From positions 1 through 64,000 of the forward strand of contig NZ_JACHOP010000019.1 of NCBI RefSeq assembly GCF_014199935.1: DNA of 64,000 nt, written 5' to 3'. This stretch comes from Methylorubrum rhodinum. GTDB lineage: Bacteria; Pseudomonadota; Alphaproteobacteria; Rhizobiales; Beijerinckiaceae. Below the pieces are notes generated by a model. That model worked only from the letters and a program-made list of their open reading frames with translations, had not been told where the DNA came from and searched no databases. A program made the position numbers and the translations under genes. Positions 51,729 through 60,822 of this stretch are shown piece by piece. Position 1 is the first letter of the stretch, and every line of letters starts with the position of its first letter.

Positions 51729-52096
51729 CGGCGGCGTTGGGGCCCGGCCTCGCGATGCGCGGGCTGCCCCAAAAGCCTAGCGGAGGCGCGTTTGCGTTTC
51801 CCTAAAGCGACCTGCGCATCGTGTCCGTGATGATGCATTTATCTGGAACGGTTCTCGGCCGAGCCGTGAAAACCGGGTGCACGCCGCCACTCTACGCAGT
51901 TCACCGCGAAAATCGGTGGGGCAAGGCACGGACGGGTTAGAAGTTCCTTGCGGATCGGCCGCGATTGCGTCAGACCTGAGGCATCGATCTCGGTATCCGC
52001 TGCCGAGGGGATGATAGTGCGAGGCGTGGGCTGTCTCGGGATAGCGCGCACGCGGTATTCGAGACGTGGCGGGCGGACGGTTTTTGCGAGCTTTCA
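51729..52096. other. Intergenic region upstream of the cold-shock gene
   Basis: No gene supported. Cold-shock genes often have long structured leaders, and 368 bases are available here, but no defined element can be named. The last bases before the ATG (TTTTTGCGAGCTTTCA) lack a strong ribosome binding site. Confidence 0.45.
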
Positions 52097-52918
52097 ATGG
52101 GACGTGGTCGTGATTTTCGGGGGCCGCAGAAGCGCGGCTTCGACGAGGGCGGTGCCGAGCCTCAGTGGCCGGACCAGCTGCCCCCGAGCAGTGGTGGATA
52201 TGGTGGTGGCGGCAACCGCTTCGGCGGCGGTGGCGGCGGCTACGGTGGTGGTGGCGGTGGCTTCGACCGCGGCCCCTCGCGGGGCGCCCCCGCGGCTGCG
52301 GCGCCTACGGGCCCGGAGCGTGACGCCACGGTGAAGTGGTTCAACAAGGAGAAGGGCTTCGGCTTCGTGGAGCTCGGCGACGGCTCCGGCGATGCCTTCC
52401 TCCACATCCGCGCGGTCGAGGCCGCCGGCCACGACGACCTCCTGCCCGGCACGCGCCTCACGGTGCAGACCGCCCAGGGCCAGAAGGGTCCGCAGGTCAC
52501 CGCGGTCAACAGCGTCGACACCTCCACGGCCGAGGCGGCTCCGCCCCGGCGCGAGGGCCCGCGCTTCGGCGGCGGCGGCGATCGCTTCGGCGGTGGTGGC
52601 GGCGACCGCTTCGGTGGCGGCGGCGACCGCTTCGGCGGTGGTGGCCGTGATCGCTTCGGCGGCGGTGATCGGGGCGGCGGCGGTGGTCGCTTCGCCTCCG
52701 GCCCGTCGGTCGAGATGACCGGCACCGTGAAGTGGTACGACCCGGCCAAGGGCTTCGGCTTCGTCTCCGTCAACGACGGCGGCAAGGACGTGTTCGTGCA
52801 CCGGTCCGCCCTGTCCCGCGCCGGCCTCGACTCGCTGGCCGAAGGCCAGCAGGTCACCCTCGGCGTGGTCGAGGGCCAGAAGGGCCGCGAAGCCTCCAGC
52901 ATCAGCGTCGATTACTGA
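52097..52918 (+). CDS. Double cold-shock domain protein with Gly-rich repeat linker
   Basis: 273 residues. Two cold-shock domains: the first at about 75-140 (ATVKWFNKEKGFGFVELGDG, DAFLHI), the second at about 205-273 (GTVKWYDPAKGFGFVSVNDG, DVFVHRSAL), each with RNP1-like KGFGFV and RNP2-like VFVH. They are joined by a linker containing five DRFGGG-type repeats, and the N-terminus is also Gly/Tyr rich (GGYGGGGNRFGGGG). Alphaproteobacteria commonly have double CSD proteins, but this Gly-Arg-Phe expansion resembles RGG-type RNA-binding regions. Probably an RNA chaperone. A clear terminator follows. Confidence 0.92.
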   Translation: MGRGRDFRGPQKRGFDEGGAEPQWPDQLPPSSGGYGGGGNRFGGGGGGYGGGGGGFDRGPSRGAPAAAAPTGPERDATVKWFNKEKGFGFVELGDGSGDAFLHIRAVEAAGHDDLLPGTRLTVQTAQGQKGPQVTAVNSVDTSTAEAAPPRREGPRFGGGGDRFGGGGGDRFGGGGDRFGGGGRDRFGGGDRGGGGGRFASGPSVEMTGTVKWYDPAKGFGFVSVNDGGKDVFVHRSALSRAGLDSLAEGQQVTLGVVEGQKGREASSISVDY

Positions 52919-52942
52919 TCGAACCGGTATCGGATGACGAAA

Positions 52943-52967
52943 CGGCGGCCTCAGGGCCGCCGTTTTC
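52943..52967 (+). terminator. Intrinsic terminator after the cold-shock gene
   Basis: CGGCGGCC and GGCCGCCG pair around TCAG or similar, followed by TTTTCGTTT. Confidence 0.85.
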
Positions 52968-53011
52968 GTTTGTCGGGATGCCGGCAGGATCGTTCAGCGA
53001 GGACCGAGCGG

Positions 53012-53254
53012 ATGCGTGGGGCGACGGCGATCTGTCTGGGCCTGCTGCTCGTCACCGGCCCGGCCGCAGCCGAGGATTTCACAGGGTTCTATGCCGGGGT
53101 GAATGCCGGCTGGGCGTTCGAGCGCGGCCGCGACGGCGCCGCGACCCTGCCGCCGACCGGCGCCGACCGCGATGAGAACGGCCTGCCGCCGAGCGTCGCC
53201 CGGATCGAGCAACAGCGCCGCTCCGAAACGCCGCCGGCCCGGCGAGGCCGCTGA
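53012..53254 (+). CDS. Short secreted protein with a porin-like start
   Basis: 80 residues. A clean signal peptide (MRGATAICLGLLLVTGPAAA) is followed by EDFTGFYAGVNAGWAF, which is how alphaproteobacterial outer-membrane beta-barrel (Omp25/31-type) proteins begin their first strand. After this the chain becomes a short polar tail with no further strands, while real barrels have 200 residues or more. It is probably a truncated barrel or a small periplasmic protein. GGACCGAGCGG precedes the ATG. A family A repeat follows 37 bases later. Confidence 0.6.
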   Translation: MRGATAICLGLLLVTGPAAAEDFTGFYAGVNAGWAFERGRDGAATLPPTGADRDENGLPPSVARIEQQRRSETPPARRGR

Positions 53255-53291
53255 GCGCCCGAGGAACCAACCCGTCCTGCCCATCCCCCTC

Positions 53292-53391
53292 ATCCTGAGG
53301 TGCTGCGAAGCAGCCTCGAAGGAGGGCTCCAGTTCACGCGCGACTTCTGGAGCCCTCCTTCGAGGCTACGCTTCGCTCCGCACCTCAGGAT
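53292..53391. repeat. Dispersed palindromic repeat, family A, copy 2
   Basis: ATCCTGAGGTGCTGCGAAGC at one end and GCACCTCAGGAT reading on at the other, with inner arms CCTCGAAGGAGGGCTCCA and TGGAGCCCTCCTTCGAGG (perfectly complementary). Lies between convergent genes. Confidence 0.85.
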
Positions 53392-53429
53392 GGGGGGATC
53401 GGTGGGGGGAAACCGGGCAAGGTCCCCTG

Positions 53430-55097
53430 TCACGCCACGCCGTCCCATGTCTCCGTGATCACCCGCCCGGCATGGCTGAGGCGGGCGCGCAGAACCACGT
53501 CGCCCGCCGGCATCGGCTCGGGCGGGCGGAACTCGGCGTAGAGGCGCCAGCCGCCGGTCTGCGGCACGCGCTCGGTATAGGGCTCGACGAAGGCGCCGGC
53601 GCTGGCCGAGAGGGCGACCTCGACAGTGGCCTTCGGATCGTCGGGCAGGCCCGGTCCCTCGAAGTCGATGGCGAAGAGGCGCCGCTTCGGGCTCGGCGGA
53701 TTGCTCGGGCGCAGCCGCTCGGCCGAGCCGACCCGCGTCGAGACCACCCGCGCCAGCGGCGGCGCGATGGCAGCCGCCGGCTCCGCCCCGACGGTGACGA
53801 GTGCATAGGCGAGGTCGAGCCGCCGGCCCGGCTCCACGGGCGCCTCCGGCACGAAGGCGGCCACGATGTTGTCGGTCGCCTCCTCCCGCGAGGGAATCTC
53901 GAACAGCCGCACCGCACCGGTCCCGAAGCCGGATTCGGGTCGCACCCACAGGCCGGGCCGGTCCTCGTGGCGGGCCTGGACGTCGAGATAGGCGGCGAAG
54001 CGCCGCTCGCGCTGGAGCAGCCCGAACCCTTCGAGGGGGGCGGCGCGGAAGGCGGAGGTCTGCGGCGCGGCCCTGCCATTGGCGAGCGGGCGCCAGAGCC
54101 GGTCGCCGGGCGTCTGCACCAGCAGGCCGTCCGAATCGTGCACCTGCGGGCGGAAATCGTCGAACGGCACGGCGCCCCGCGCCCCGGGCCCGTTCTCGCC
54201 GTCGATGAACATGCTGGTGAGCGGCGCGAGCCCGAGCCCGGCGATCGCCCGCCGTGGAAACAGCGCGGCGGTGACCGCGAGCGTCGAGGGATCACCCGGC
54301 GTGACGACGAAGCGGTAGGCACCGGTCAGGCTCGGGCCTTCCAGCAGGGCGAGCACCGTAATCGTGCCGCCCTCGACCGGCCCGATCCAGAAGGTGGTGA
54401 AATCGGGAAACTCCTCGCCGGTCGGCGCCCCGGTATCGACCGCGATGCCGCGGGCCGAGAGGCCGTAGATCTGGCCCTTGCCCCGCACCCGGAAATAGGA
54501 GGCGCCGAGGAAGACGAGGAATTCCTCTTGGTTGTCCGGCCGGGCGGTATCGAAGGCGTGGGCGATGCGGAACCCCGCATAGCCGAGCGCGGCCGGATAG
54601 CTGCGCCCCTTCAGGGCCGGTCCGAGATCGAACAGCCCCGCATCGTAGCCGAACGGTTCGGGCGCCTGTCCGGCCCTCTGGAGCAGAATATCGACGCGGC
54701 GCCGCTGCAGGCCCCCGCGATGGAACGGCTGCATCGAGAAGCCGGGGCCGAGCGGCACCGTCGCCTCCGGGCGGACGCGGATGGCCTGCGTATCGTCGTA
54801 GTTGAGGGCCGCCAGTTCCGGCGGCAGGTCGTCGTCGTGCGGACGGTAGGGGGAACGGGCGAGCGATTCGGCGCGCGCCGCCACGTCCTCCAGCCTCACC
54901 GGACGGGTCTCGCCCTGCGACGGCGCTCCGGGTTGAGGCGGGGAAGCGGTCTGGGCCATCGTTCTGTCGGCATTCAGGTCGAAGAGGCTAGGAACCGATA
55001 CGCCGGATAGGCCGGCGAGCCCGATCCGCACCACGTGCCGCCGCGAGACGTCCCCGTCCCGGCGCGCATCCCCGTCTCTGTCCGACGGTTCCGTCAT
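53430..55097 (-). CDS. Periplasmic glucan biosynthesis protein (OpgG/OpgD family)
   Basis: 555 residues with a twin-arginine signal (SRRHVVRIGLAGLSG), as in OpgD, so it is exported folded. The MdoG domain fills the rest: DLPPELAALNYDDTQAIRVR, FGYDAGLFDLG, LGASYFRVRGKGQIYGLSAR, FTTFWIGP, and LTSMFIDGENGP; the C-terminal immunoglobulin-like part begins near 440. It acts on beta-glucan chains made by OpgH to form osmoregulated periplasmic glucans. It is transcribed away from opgH, with only 35 bases between the two start codons. Confidence 0.92.
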   Translation of the reverse strand: MTEPSDRDGDARRDGDVSRRHVVRIGLAGLSGVSVPSLFDLNADRTMAQTASPPQPGAPSQGETRPVRLEDVAARAESLARSPYRPHDDDLPPELAALNYDDTQAIRVRPEATVPLGPGFSMQPFHRGGLQRRRVDILLQRAGQAPEPFGYDAGLFDLGPALKGRSYPAALGYAGFRIAHAFDTARPDNQEEFLVFLGASYFRVRGKGQIYGLSARGIAVDTGAPTGEEFPDFTTFWIGPVEGGTITVLALLEGPSLTGAYRFVVTPGDPSTLAVTAALFPRRAIAGLGLAPLTSMFIDGENGPGARGAVPFDDFRPQVHDSDGLLVQTPGDRLWRPLANGRAAPQTSAFRAAPLEGFGLLQRERRFAAYLDVQARHEDRPGLWVRPESGFGTGAVRLFEIPSREEATDNIVAAFVPEAPVEPGRRLDLAYALVTVGAEPAAAIAPPLARVVSTRVGSAERLRPSNPPSPKRRLFAIDFEGPGLPDDPKATVEVALSASAGAFVEPYTERVPQTGGWRLYAEFRPPEPMPAGDVVLRARLSHAGRVITETWDGVA

Positions 55098-55132
55098 CCG
55101 CTGATTCCTCCCGCGAGTAGTCGACGCCGACC

Positions 55133-57061
55133 ATGTCCAGCCCAGACTTGCCGCAGGTCGACGCGCCCGTCGAGACGGGCGAAGCCCCGGCCCGGCCCTC
55201 CGGGACCGGCCCGGCGGCGCGGGCCCCTTCGTTCGGTCTGCGCCGCCTCGCGCTGGTGCTGCCAACGCTCGCGACCGCCGGAGCGATCCTCGGGCTGGCC
55301 CTCGCCGCCTATGGCCTGCCGGAGACGTGGCTCGGGCGCATCGTACTCGGCCTGTTCACCCTGCTGATGGCGTGGCAGTCGTTCACCGCGTGGCAGTACC
55401 TCTACGGGCTGATCGCCACGGGGATGGGCGACCGTGTGCTGTCGCCGCTGGAGCGGCGGGCCGCGACCGTCTCGTCGCGCCCGACCGGCCTGAGCCGCAC
55501 GGCGGCCGTGGTGGCGATCCACGCCGAGGACCCGATCGCGGTCTTTTCCGCCATCCGTGTCATGGCCCGCTCGCTCCAGCGCGAGGGCGGGCACGGTTCG
55601 GACATCGACATCTTCGTCCTGTCCGACACCCGCGAGGGGGCGATCTCGGCGGTCGAGGAGCACGAATTCGCCCGCGCGGTCGCCTGGGCCGAGCGCGAGG
55701 GCTGCGGCATGCCGCGCATCCGCTACCGCCGCCGGGCGCAGAACACCGGCCGCAAGGCCGGCAACATCGCCGAGTTCTGCCGGAGCTACGGGGACGAGTA
55801 CGATTTCATGATCGTGCTCGACGCCGACAGCCTGATGACCGGCGCCGCCATGCGCAAGCTCGCCCGGCTGATGGAGGAGAACCCCCGCGTCGGCCTGATC
55901 CAGACCGTCTCCTACGCGGCCGGCCGCGACACGCTGTTCGCCCGCATCCAGCAATTCGCCGTGCGGCTCTACGCGCCGCTCAGCTTGCGCTGCCTGGAGA
56001 CGTGGCAGGGGCCGGACGGCTCGTATTGGGGCCACAACGCGATCCTGCGGATCGCGGCGTTTTCGCAGAACGCCGCGCTTCCGGTGCTCTCGGGCAAGCC
56101 CCCGCTCGGCGGCGAGATCCTGTGCCACGACATCGTCGAGGGCGCCTTCCTGCGCCGCGCCGGCTGGGAGGTGCGCCTTCTTCCAGAGATGGGCGGCACC
56201 TGGGAGGAGATGCCGACCAACCTCATCGACCTGCTCGGGCGCGAGCGGCGCTGGTGCCAGGGCAACCTCCAGCACATCCGCGTGCTGCCGATGAAGGGCC
56301 TGCTCGGCGCGAGCCGCTGGCATCTCGGCGTCGGCATCCTCGGCTACGGCGTCTATCCGTTGTGGATCGCCTTCCTGGCGCTCGGCACGTGGCAGGCGGT
56401 AAGCCTCCGCGAACTCGGCCTTCTCGGCTACGGCGTGGACGGCGGCACGCCCGCCGCGTGGGGGCTCGCCGCCCTCGTCGTCGCCGTGATGGCGCTGCCG
56501 AAGCTCCTCAGCCTCGGCTACGTGCTGGCCTCGTCCGAGCGGCGTGCGGCCTTCGGCGGCACCGGTTCGCTGCTCGTCAGCGCCGCGATCGAGCAGGCGA
56601 TCTGGGTGGTGCTGTGGCCGGTCATGGCCCTGTTCAGCGCGGGCGCCGTGGTCTCGACCCTGTTCGGCCGGGTAGTGCGCTGGGACGCGCAATCGCGCGA
56701 CGACCGCAGCGTGCCGTGGGGCGAGGCCTTTCGGCTCCAGAGCGACGCGGTCGCCGCCGGCGCCGCACTCGCCGTCCTCGTCGCGGTGGCGGGCGATCCC
56801 CTGCTCGCCGCCTGGATGGCCCCGGTCGCCTTCGCCCTGTTGACGAGCCCGGCGCAAAGCGTGCTCACCAGCTCGACCCGCCTCGGCCTCGGCTCGAAGG
56901 CGCGGGGGCTGTTCCTCACCGAGGACGACACCCGGCAGGCGCCTGAACTGGCGGAACTGCATCAGAGCCGGGTGACCGGCACGGCGTCGGCGCCGGCGGG
57001 CGAGCCGGTGACATGGCTGCCGGGCCCGATTGACCCGTCACGCGCCTCGACCCCGCGCTGA
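55133..57061 (+). CDS. opgH: Glucans biosynthesis glucosyltransferase OpgH (MdoH)
   Basis: 642 residues. Inner-membrane GT2 synthase of the beta-1,2-glucan backbone from UDP-glucose. N-terminal helices (LALVLPTLATAGAILGLALA and a second) precede the catalytic domain with the UDP and metal-site DxD (MIVLDADSLMTG), the NTGRKAGNIAEFC substrate loop, YWGHNAILRI, and RERRWCQGNLQH (QxxRW-like). Several more helices follow to about 560. Shorter than E. coli OpgH (847 residues), mainly at the N-terminus. Confidence 0.94.
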   Translation: MSSPDLPQVDAPVETGEAPARPSGTGPAARAPSFGLRRLALVLPTLATAGAILGLALAAYGLPETWLGRIVLGLFTLLMAWQSFTAWQYLYGLIATGMGDRVLSPLERRAATVSSRPTGLSRTAAVVAIHAEDPIAVFSAIRVMARSLQREGGHGSDIDIFVLSDTREGAISAVEEHEFARAVAWAEREGCGMPRIRYRRRAQNTGRKAGNIAEFCRSYGDEYDFMIVLDADSLMTGAAMRKLARLMEENPRVGLIQTVSYAAGRDTLFARIQQFAVRLYAPLSLRCLETWQGPDGSYWGHNAILRIAAFSQNAALPVLSGKPPLGGEILCHDIVEGAFLRRAGWEVRLLPEMGGTWEEMPTNLIDLLGRERRWCQGNLQHIRVLPMKGLLGASRWHLGVGILGYGVYPLWIAFLALGTWQAVSLRELGLLGYGVDGGTPAAWGLAALVVAVMALPKLLSLGYVLASSERRAAFGGTGSLLVSAAIEQAIWVVLWPVMALFSAGAVVSTLFGRVVRWDAQSRDDRSVPWGEAFRLQSDAVAAGAALAVLVAVAGDPLLAAWMAPVAFALLTSPAQSVLTSSTRLGLGSKARGLFLTEDDTRQAPELAELHQSRVTGTASAPAGEPVTWLPGPIDPSRASTPR

Positions 57062-57109
57062 GAACCGCCATCGCGGCGGGCGCGTACGGGAGCCGGCCTC
57101 GACGCCGGG

Positions 57110-58945
57110 CTATTCCTCGATCCGCCGCACGGCCCCCTTGGCCGCGGAGGTCGCCAGCATCGCGTAGGCACGCAGCGCCGTGCTCACCTTGCGCTTGCGG
57201 GGCGCCGCCGGGCGCCAGCCCTCGCGTTCGCGGACGGCGCGGCGCTCGGCCAGCACCGCCTCGTCCACGGCCAGATGGATGCGGCGGTTGGGGATGTCGA
57301 TCTCGATTCGGTCGCCCTGCTCCACGAGCCCGATCAGCCCGCCTTCGGCCGCCTCCGGCGAGACGTGGCCGATGGAAAGGCCCGACGAGCCGCCGGAGAA
57401 GCGCCCGTCGGTGACCAGCGCGCAGGCCTTACCCAGGCCCTTCGATTTCAGGTAGCTCGTCGGATAGAGCATCTCCTGCATGCCGGGGCCGCCGCGGGGG
57501 CCCTCGTAGCGGATCAGCACCACCTCGCCGGCCTTGACCCGGCCGTTGAGGATCGCCTCCACCGAGGCGTCCTGGCTCTCGAACACGTGGGCCGTGCCGG
57601 TGAAGGTGAGGATCGAGGCGTCCACGCCCGCGGTCTTCACGATGCAGCCGTCTTCCGCGAGGTTGCCGTAGAGCACGGCGAGCCCCCCGTCCTGCGAGTA
57701 GGCGTGCGCGGCGTCGCGGATCACGCCGGCCTCCCGGTCGAGGTCGAGTTCGTCCCAGCGCGAATCCTGGCTGAACGCGACCTGGGTCGGCACGCCCCCC
57801 GGCGCCGCCCGGAAGAAGGTTTGCACCGACTCGCTGCGAGTCACCGTCACGTCCCAGCGGTCGAGCGCCTCGCCCAGCGTGCCGGCGCTCACGTTGCCGA
57901 CGCTGCGGTCGATCAGGCCGGCGCGGTCGAGTTCGCCCAGGATCGCCATGATGCCGCCGGCCCGGTGCACGTCCTCCATGTGGACGTCGGCCACCGCCGG
58001 GGCGACCTTGCACAGCACCGGCACGCGGCGCGACAGGCGGTCGATGTCCGCCATGGTGAAGGGCACCTCGCCCTCGTGCGCGGCGGCGAGCAGATGCAGC
58101 ACCGTGTTGGTCGAGCCGCCCATGGCGATGTCGAGCGTCATCGCGTTCTCGAACGCCGCGAACGAGGCGACCGAGCGCGGCAGCACGCTCGCATCGTCCT
58201 GCTCGTAGTAGCGGCGGGCCAGATCGACGATCAGGTGCCCGGCCTCGACGAACAGGCGCCTGCGGTCGGCATGCGTCGCCAGCGTCGAGCCGTTGCCGGG
58301 CAGCGACAGGCCGAGCGCTTCCGTCAGGCAGTTCATGGAATTGGCCGTGAACATGCCCGAGCACGAACCGCAGGTCGGGCAGGCCGAGCGCTCGATCACA
58401 GCCACGTCCTCGTCCGAGACCCGGTCGTCGGCCGCCGCCACCATGGCGTCCACGAGGTCGAACGTGCGGGTGATGCCGTTCATCACGGCCTTGCCGGCCT
58501 CCATCGGCCCGCCGGAGACGAACACCGCCGGGATGTCGAGGCGGAGCGCCGCCATGAGCATGCCGGGGGTGATCTTGTCGCAATTCGAGATGCAGACCAT
58601 GGCGTCGGCGCAATGCGCGTTGACCATGTACTCGACCGAGTCGGCGATGAGTTCGCGCGACGGGAGTGAGTACAGCATCCCGTCGTGGCCCATGGCGATG
58701 CCGTCATCGACCGCGATGGTGTTGAATTCCTTCGCGACGCCGCCCGCCTGCTCGATCTCGCGGGCGACGAGCTGGCCGAGATCCTTCAGGTGGACGTGGC
58801 CGGGCACGAACTGCGTGAACGAGTTCACCACCGCGATGATCGGCTTGCCGAAATCCGAATCCTTCATGCCGGTGGCCCGCCACAGGCCGCGGGCGCCGGC
58901 CATGTTGCGGCCGTGGGTGGTGGTGCGGGAGCGATAGGCGGGCAT
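57110..58945 (-). CDS. ilvD: Dihydroxy-acid dehydratase
   Basis: 611 residues. Dehydrates 2,3-dihydroxy-isovalerate and -methylvalerate in valine/isoleucine synthesis. Fe-S cluster cysteines are in ISNCDKITPGM and ACPTCGSCSGMFTANSMNCL; the substrate-region motifs VDDGIAMGHDGMLYSLPSR and RFSGGSSGLSIGHVSPEA are intact. The start at 58945 (MPAYRSRTTTHGRNMAG) agrees with the family; an open extension to 59002 does not. A family A repeat separates it from leuA, which is on the same strand. Confidence 0.96.
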   Translation of the reverse strand: MPAYRSRTTTHGRNMAGARGLWRATGMKDSDFGKPIIAVVNSFTQFVPGHVHLKDLGQLVAREIEQAGGVAKEFNTIAVDDGIAMGHDGMLYSLPSRELIADSVEYMVNAHCADAMVCISNCDKITPGMLMAALRLDIPAVFVSGGPMEAGKAVMNGITRTFDLVDAMVAAADDRVSDEDVAVIERSACPTCGSCSGMFTANSMNCLTEALGLSLPGNGSTLATHADRRRLFVEAGHLIVDLARRYYEQDDASVLPRSVASFAAFENAMTLDIAMGGSTNTVLHLLAAAHEGEVPFTMADIDRLSRRVPVLCKVAPAVADVHMEDVHRAGGIMAILGELDRAGLIDRSVGNVSAGTLGEALDRWDVTVTRSESVQTFFRAAPGGVPTQVAFSQDSRWDELDLDREAGVIRDAAHAYSQDGGLAVLYGNLAEDGCIVKTAGVDASILTFTGTAHVFESQDASVEAILNGRVKAGEVVLIRYEGPRGGPGMQEMLYPTSYLKSKGLGKACALVTDGRFSGGSSGLSIGHVSPEAAEGGLIGLVEQGDRIEIDIPNRRIHLAVDEAVLAERRAVREREGWRPAAPRKRKVSTALRAYAMLATSAAKGAVRRIEE

Positions 58946-59008
58946 CTTTTCGCGATCGACTTTTCGAGCCGGATCGGCCGCGAGGCCGATCCTCCAAGAC
59001 ACGCCCTC

Positions 59009-59116
59009 ATCCTGAGGTGCGAAGCGAAGCGGAGCCTCGAAGGAGGGCTCCAGTAGTTCACGGCGATCCCTGGAGCCCTCCTTCGAGGCTCAGCCTTTGG
59101 CTGAGCACCTCAGGAT
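59009..59116. repeat. Dispersed palindromic repeat, family A, copy 3
   Basis: ATCCTGAGGTGCGAAGCGAA at one end, GAGCACCTCAGGAT at the other, with inner arms CCTCGAAGGAGGGCTCCA and TGGAGCCCTCCTTCGAGG. Lies between leuA and ilvD, both on the minus strand. Confidence 0.85.
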
Positions 59117-59147
59117 GAGGAGGAGGGTGGGATGATCGCGGCGTCGG

Positions 59148-60698
59148 TCACACCACCGCGGCGTGCTGCGCGTGCAGACGCACCGACACCGCCGAGAGCT
59201 TGTTGAGCGCCGACAGATACGCCTTGGCCGAGGCCACCAGCGTGTCCGGGTCGGCGCCGCGGGCCGTCACCGAGCGCTCGCCGGCCTTCAATCGCACCGA
59301 GACCTCGGCCTGCGCGTCGGTCCCCTCGGTCACGGCGTGGACCTGATAGAGCTCGAGCACCGTGTCGTGCGGCACCATCGCGTGGATGGCGTTGAACACC
59401 GCGTCCACCGGCCCGTTGCCGTCGGCTTCCTCGGTGAAGGTGCGCCCGTCCATCTCGATCTTCATCGTCGCGCGCTGCGGGCCCCGCGTGCCGGCGATCA
59501 CGGAGAGCGAGACCAGCTTAATTCGGTCGTGCGCGGTGGCGAGGTTCTGATCGACCAGCGCCTCGATGTCCTCGTCGTAGACGTGCTTCTTGCGGTCGGC
59601 CAGATCCTTGAAGCGCTCGAACACGTCCTGCATCTGGTTGTCGGACAGCGAGATGCCGAGTTCGGCGAGCTTCGACTTGAAGGCCGCCCGGCCCGAATGC
59701 TTGCCCATCACCAGCGAGGTCTTGGCGAGCCCGACCGAGGCCGGCGTCATGATCTCGTAGGTCTCGGAATGCTTGAGCATGCCGTCCTGATGGATGCCGC
59801 TCTCGTGGGCGAAGGCGTTCCGGCCGACGATGGCCTTGTTGTACTGCACCGGGAAATTCGCTGCGTGGCTGACGAGCTTCGAGGCGCGGGTCAGCATCGT
59901 CGTGTCGATGCCGGTGTCGTAGGGCATCACGTCGGCCCGCGTGCGGATCGCCATGACGATCTCTTCGAGCGCCGCGTTGCCCGCCCGCTCGCCGATGCCG
60001 TTGACGGTGCACTCGATCTGGCGCGCGCCGCCTTCCAGCCCCGCGAGCGAGTTCGCGACCGCGAGGCCCAGATCGTCGTGGCAATGCACCGAAAAGATCG
60101 CCTTGTCGGCATCCGGCACGCGCTCGCGCACGGCGCGGAACATCGCGCCGTATTCCTGCGGCGTGGCGTAGCCCACCGTGTCGGGCAGGTTGATCGTGGT
60201 GGCGCCCGCGCGGATCGCCGCCTCGACGCAGCGGCACAGGTAGTCGATGTCGGTGCGGGTCGCGTCCATGGCCGACCATTCCACGTCCTCGACGAGGTCG
60301 CGGGCCTGGGCCACGGTCTTCAGGATGATCTCGATCACCTCGTCCTGCGTCTTGCGCATCTGGTGGGCGAGGTGGATCGCCGAGGTCGAGACAAAGGTGT
60401 GGATGCGCCCCCGCTGCGCATGGCGCACGGCCTCGCCCGCACGGGCGATGTCGGCGGGAATCGCGCGGGCGAGCCCGGCGACGGTGGCGCGCTTGGTGCG
60501 CCGGGCGATCTCGGACACCGCCTCGAAATCGCCGTTCGAGGCGATGGGGAAGCCCGCCTCGATGATGTCGACGCCCATCCCGTCGAGGAGTTCGGCCACC
60601 GCCAGCTTCTCGTCGAGCGTCATGGTGGCGCCGGGGCATTGCTCGCCGTCGCGCAACGTCGTGTCGAAGATGACGACGCGGTCCTTGGTATTCGCCAT
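59148..60698 (-). CDS. leuA: 2-isopropylmalate synthase
   Basis: 516 residues. First committed enzyme of leucine synthesis, condensing acetyl-CoA with 2-ketoisovalerate. The catalytic barrel begins VIFDTTLRDGEQCPGATM and has the metal-binding HxH in FSVHCHDDLGLAVANSLAG. The C-terminal regulatory domain (about 390-505) includes LVSLSVIAGTRGPQRATMKI. A hairpin lies 84 bases upstream of the start and could be part of a leader, but no leucine-rich leader peptide was found. Confidence 0.95.
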   Translation of the reverse strand: MANTKDRVVIFDTTLRDGEQCPGATMTLDEKLAVAELLDGMGVDIIEAGFPIASNGDFEAVSEIARRTKRATVAGLARAIPADIARAGEAVRHAQRGRIHTFVSTSAIHLAHQMRKTQDEVIEIILKTVAQARDLVEDVEWSAMDATRTDIDYLCRCVEAAIRAGATTINLPDTVGYATPQEYGAMFRAVRERVPDADKAIFSVHCHDDLGLAVANSLAGLEGGARQIECTVNGIGERAGNAALEEIVMAIRTRADVMPYDTGIDTTMLTRASKLVSHAANFPVQYNKAIVGRNAFAHESGIHQDGMLKHSETYEIMTPASVGLAKTSLVMGKHSGRAAFKSKLAELGISLSDNQMQDVFERFKDLADRKKHVYDEDIEALVDQNLATAHDRIKLVSLSVIAGTRGPQRATMKIEMDGRTFTEEADGNGPVDAVFNAIHAMVPHDTVLELYQVHAVTEGTDAQAEVSVRLKAGERSVTARGADPDTLVASAKAYLSALNKLSAVSVRLHAQHAAVV

Positions 60699-60781
60699 GG
60701 GTCTATCCTCGCGGCCGGCGCGCTCGACCTCGTGAGGAGCGGCGTCGGAATAAGCCTGTCGGTTCCGGGTTCGAGCGGCAT

Positions 60782-60822
60782 CCCCTGAGAGCCCAGGCGC
60801 GCGCCCGGACGGCCCTCAGGGG
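60782..60822 (-). other. Inverted repeat upstream of leuA
   Basis: CCCCTGAG and CTCAGGGG bracket a smaller GC-rich hairpin (GCCCAGGCGCGCGCCCGG region). It overlaps the stop codon of a small upstream frame, so it may be that gene's terminator or a leader structure of leuA. No T-run is visible on the minus strand after it. Confidence 0.4.

Noticed and set aside
60699..60815. Leucine attenuator upstream of leuA
   Set aside because: No leader peptide with leucine runs and no alternative stem pair could be found; only one inverted repeat is visible.
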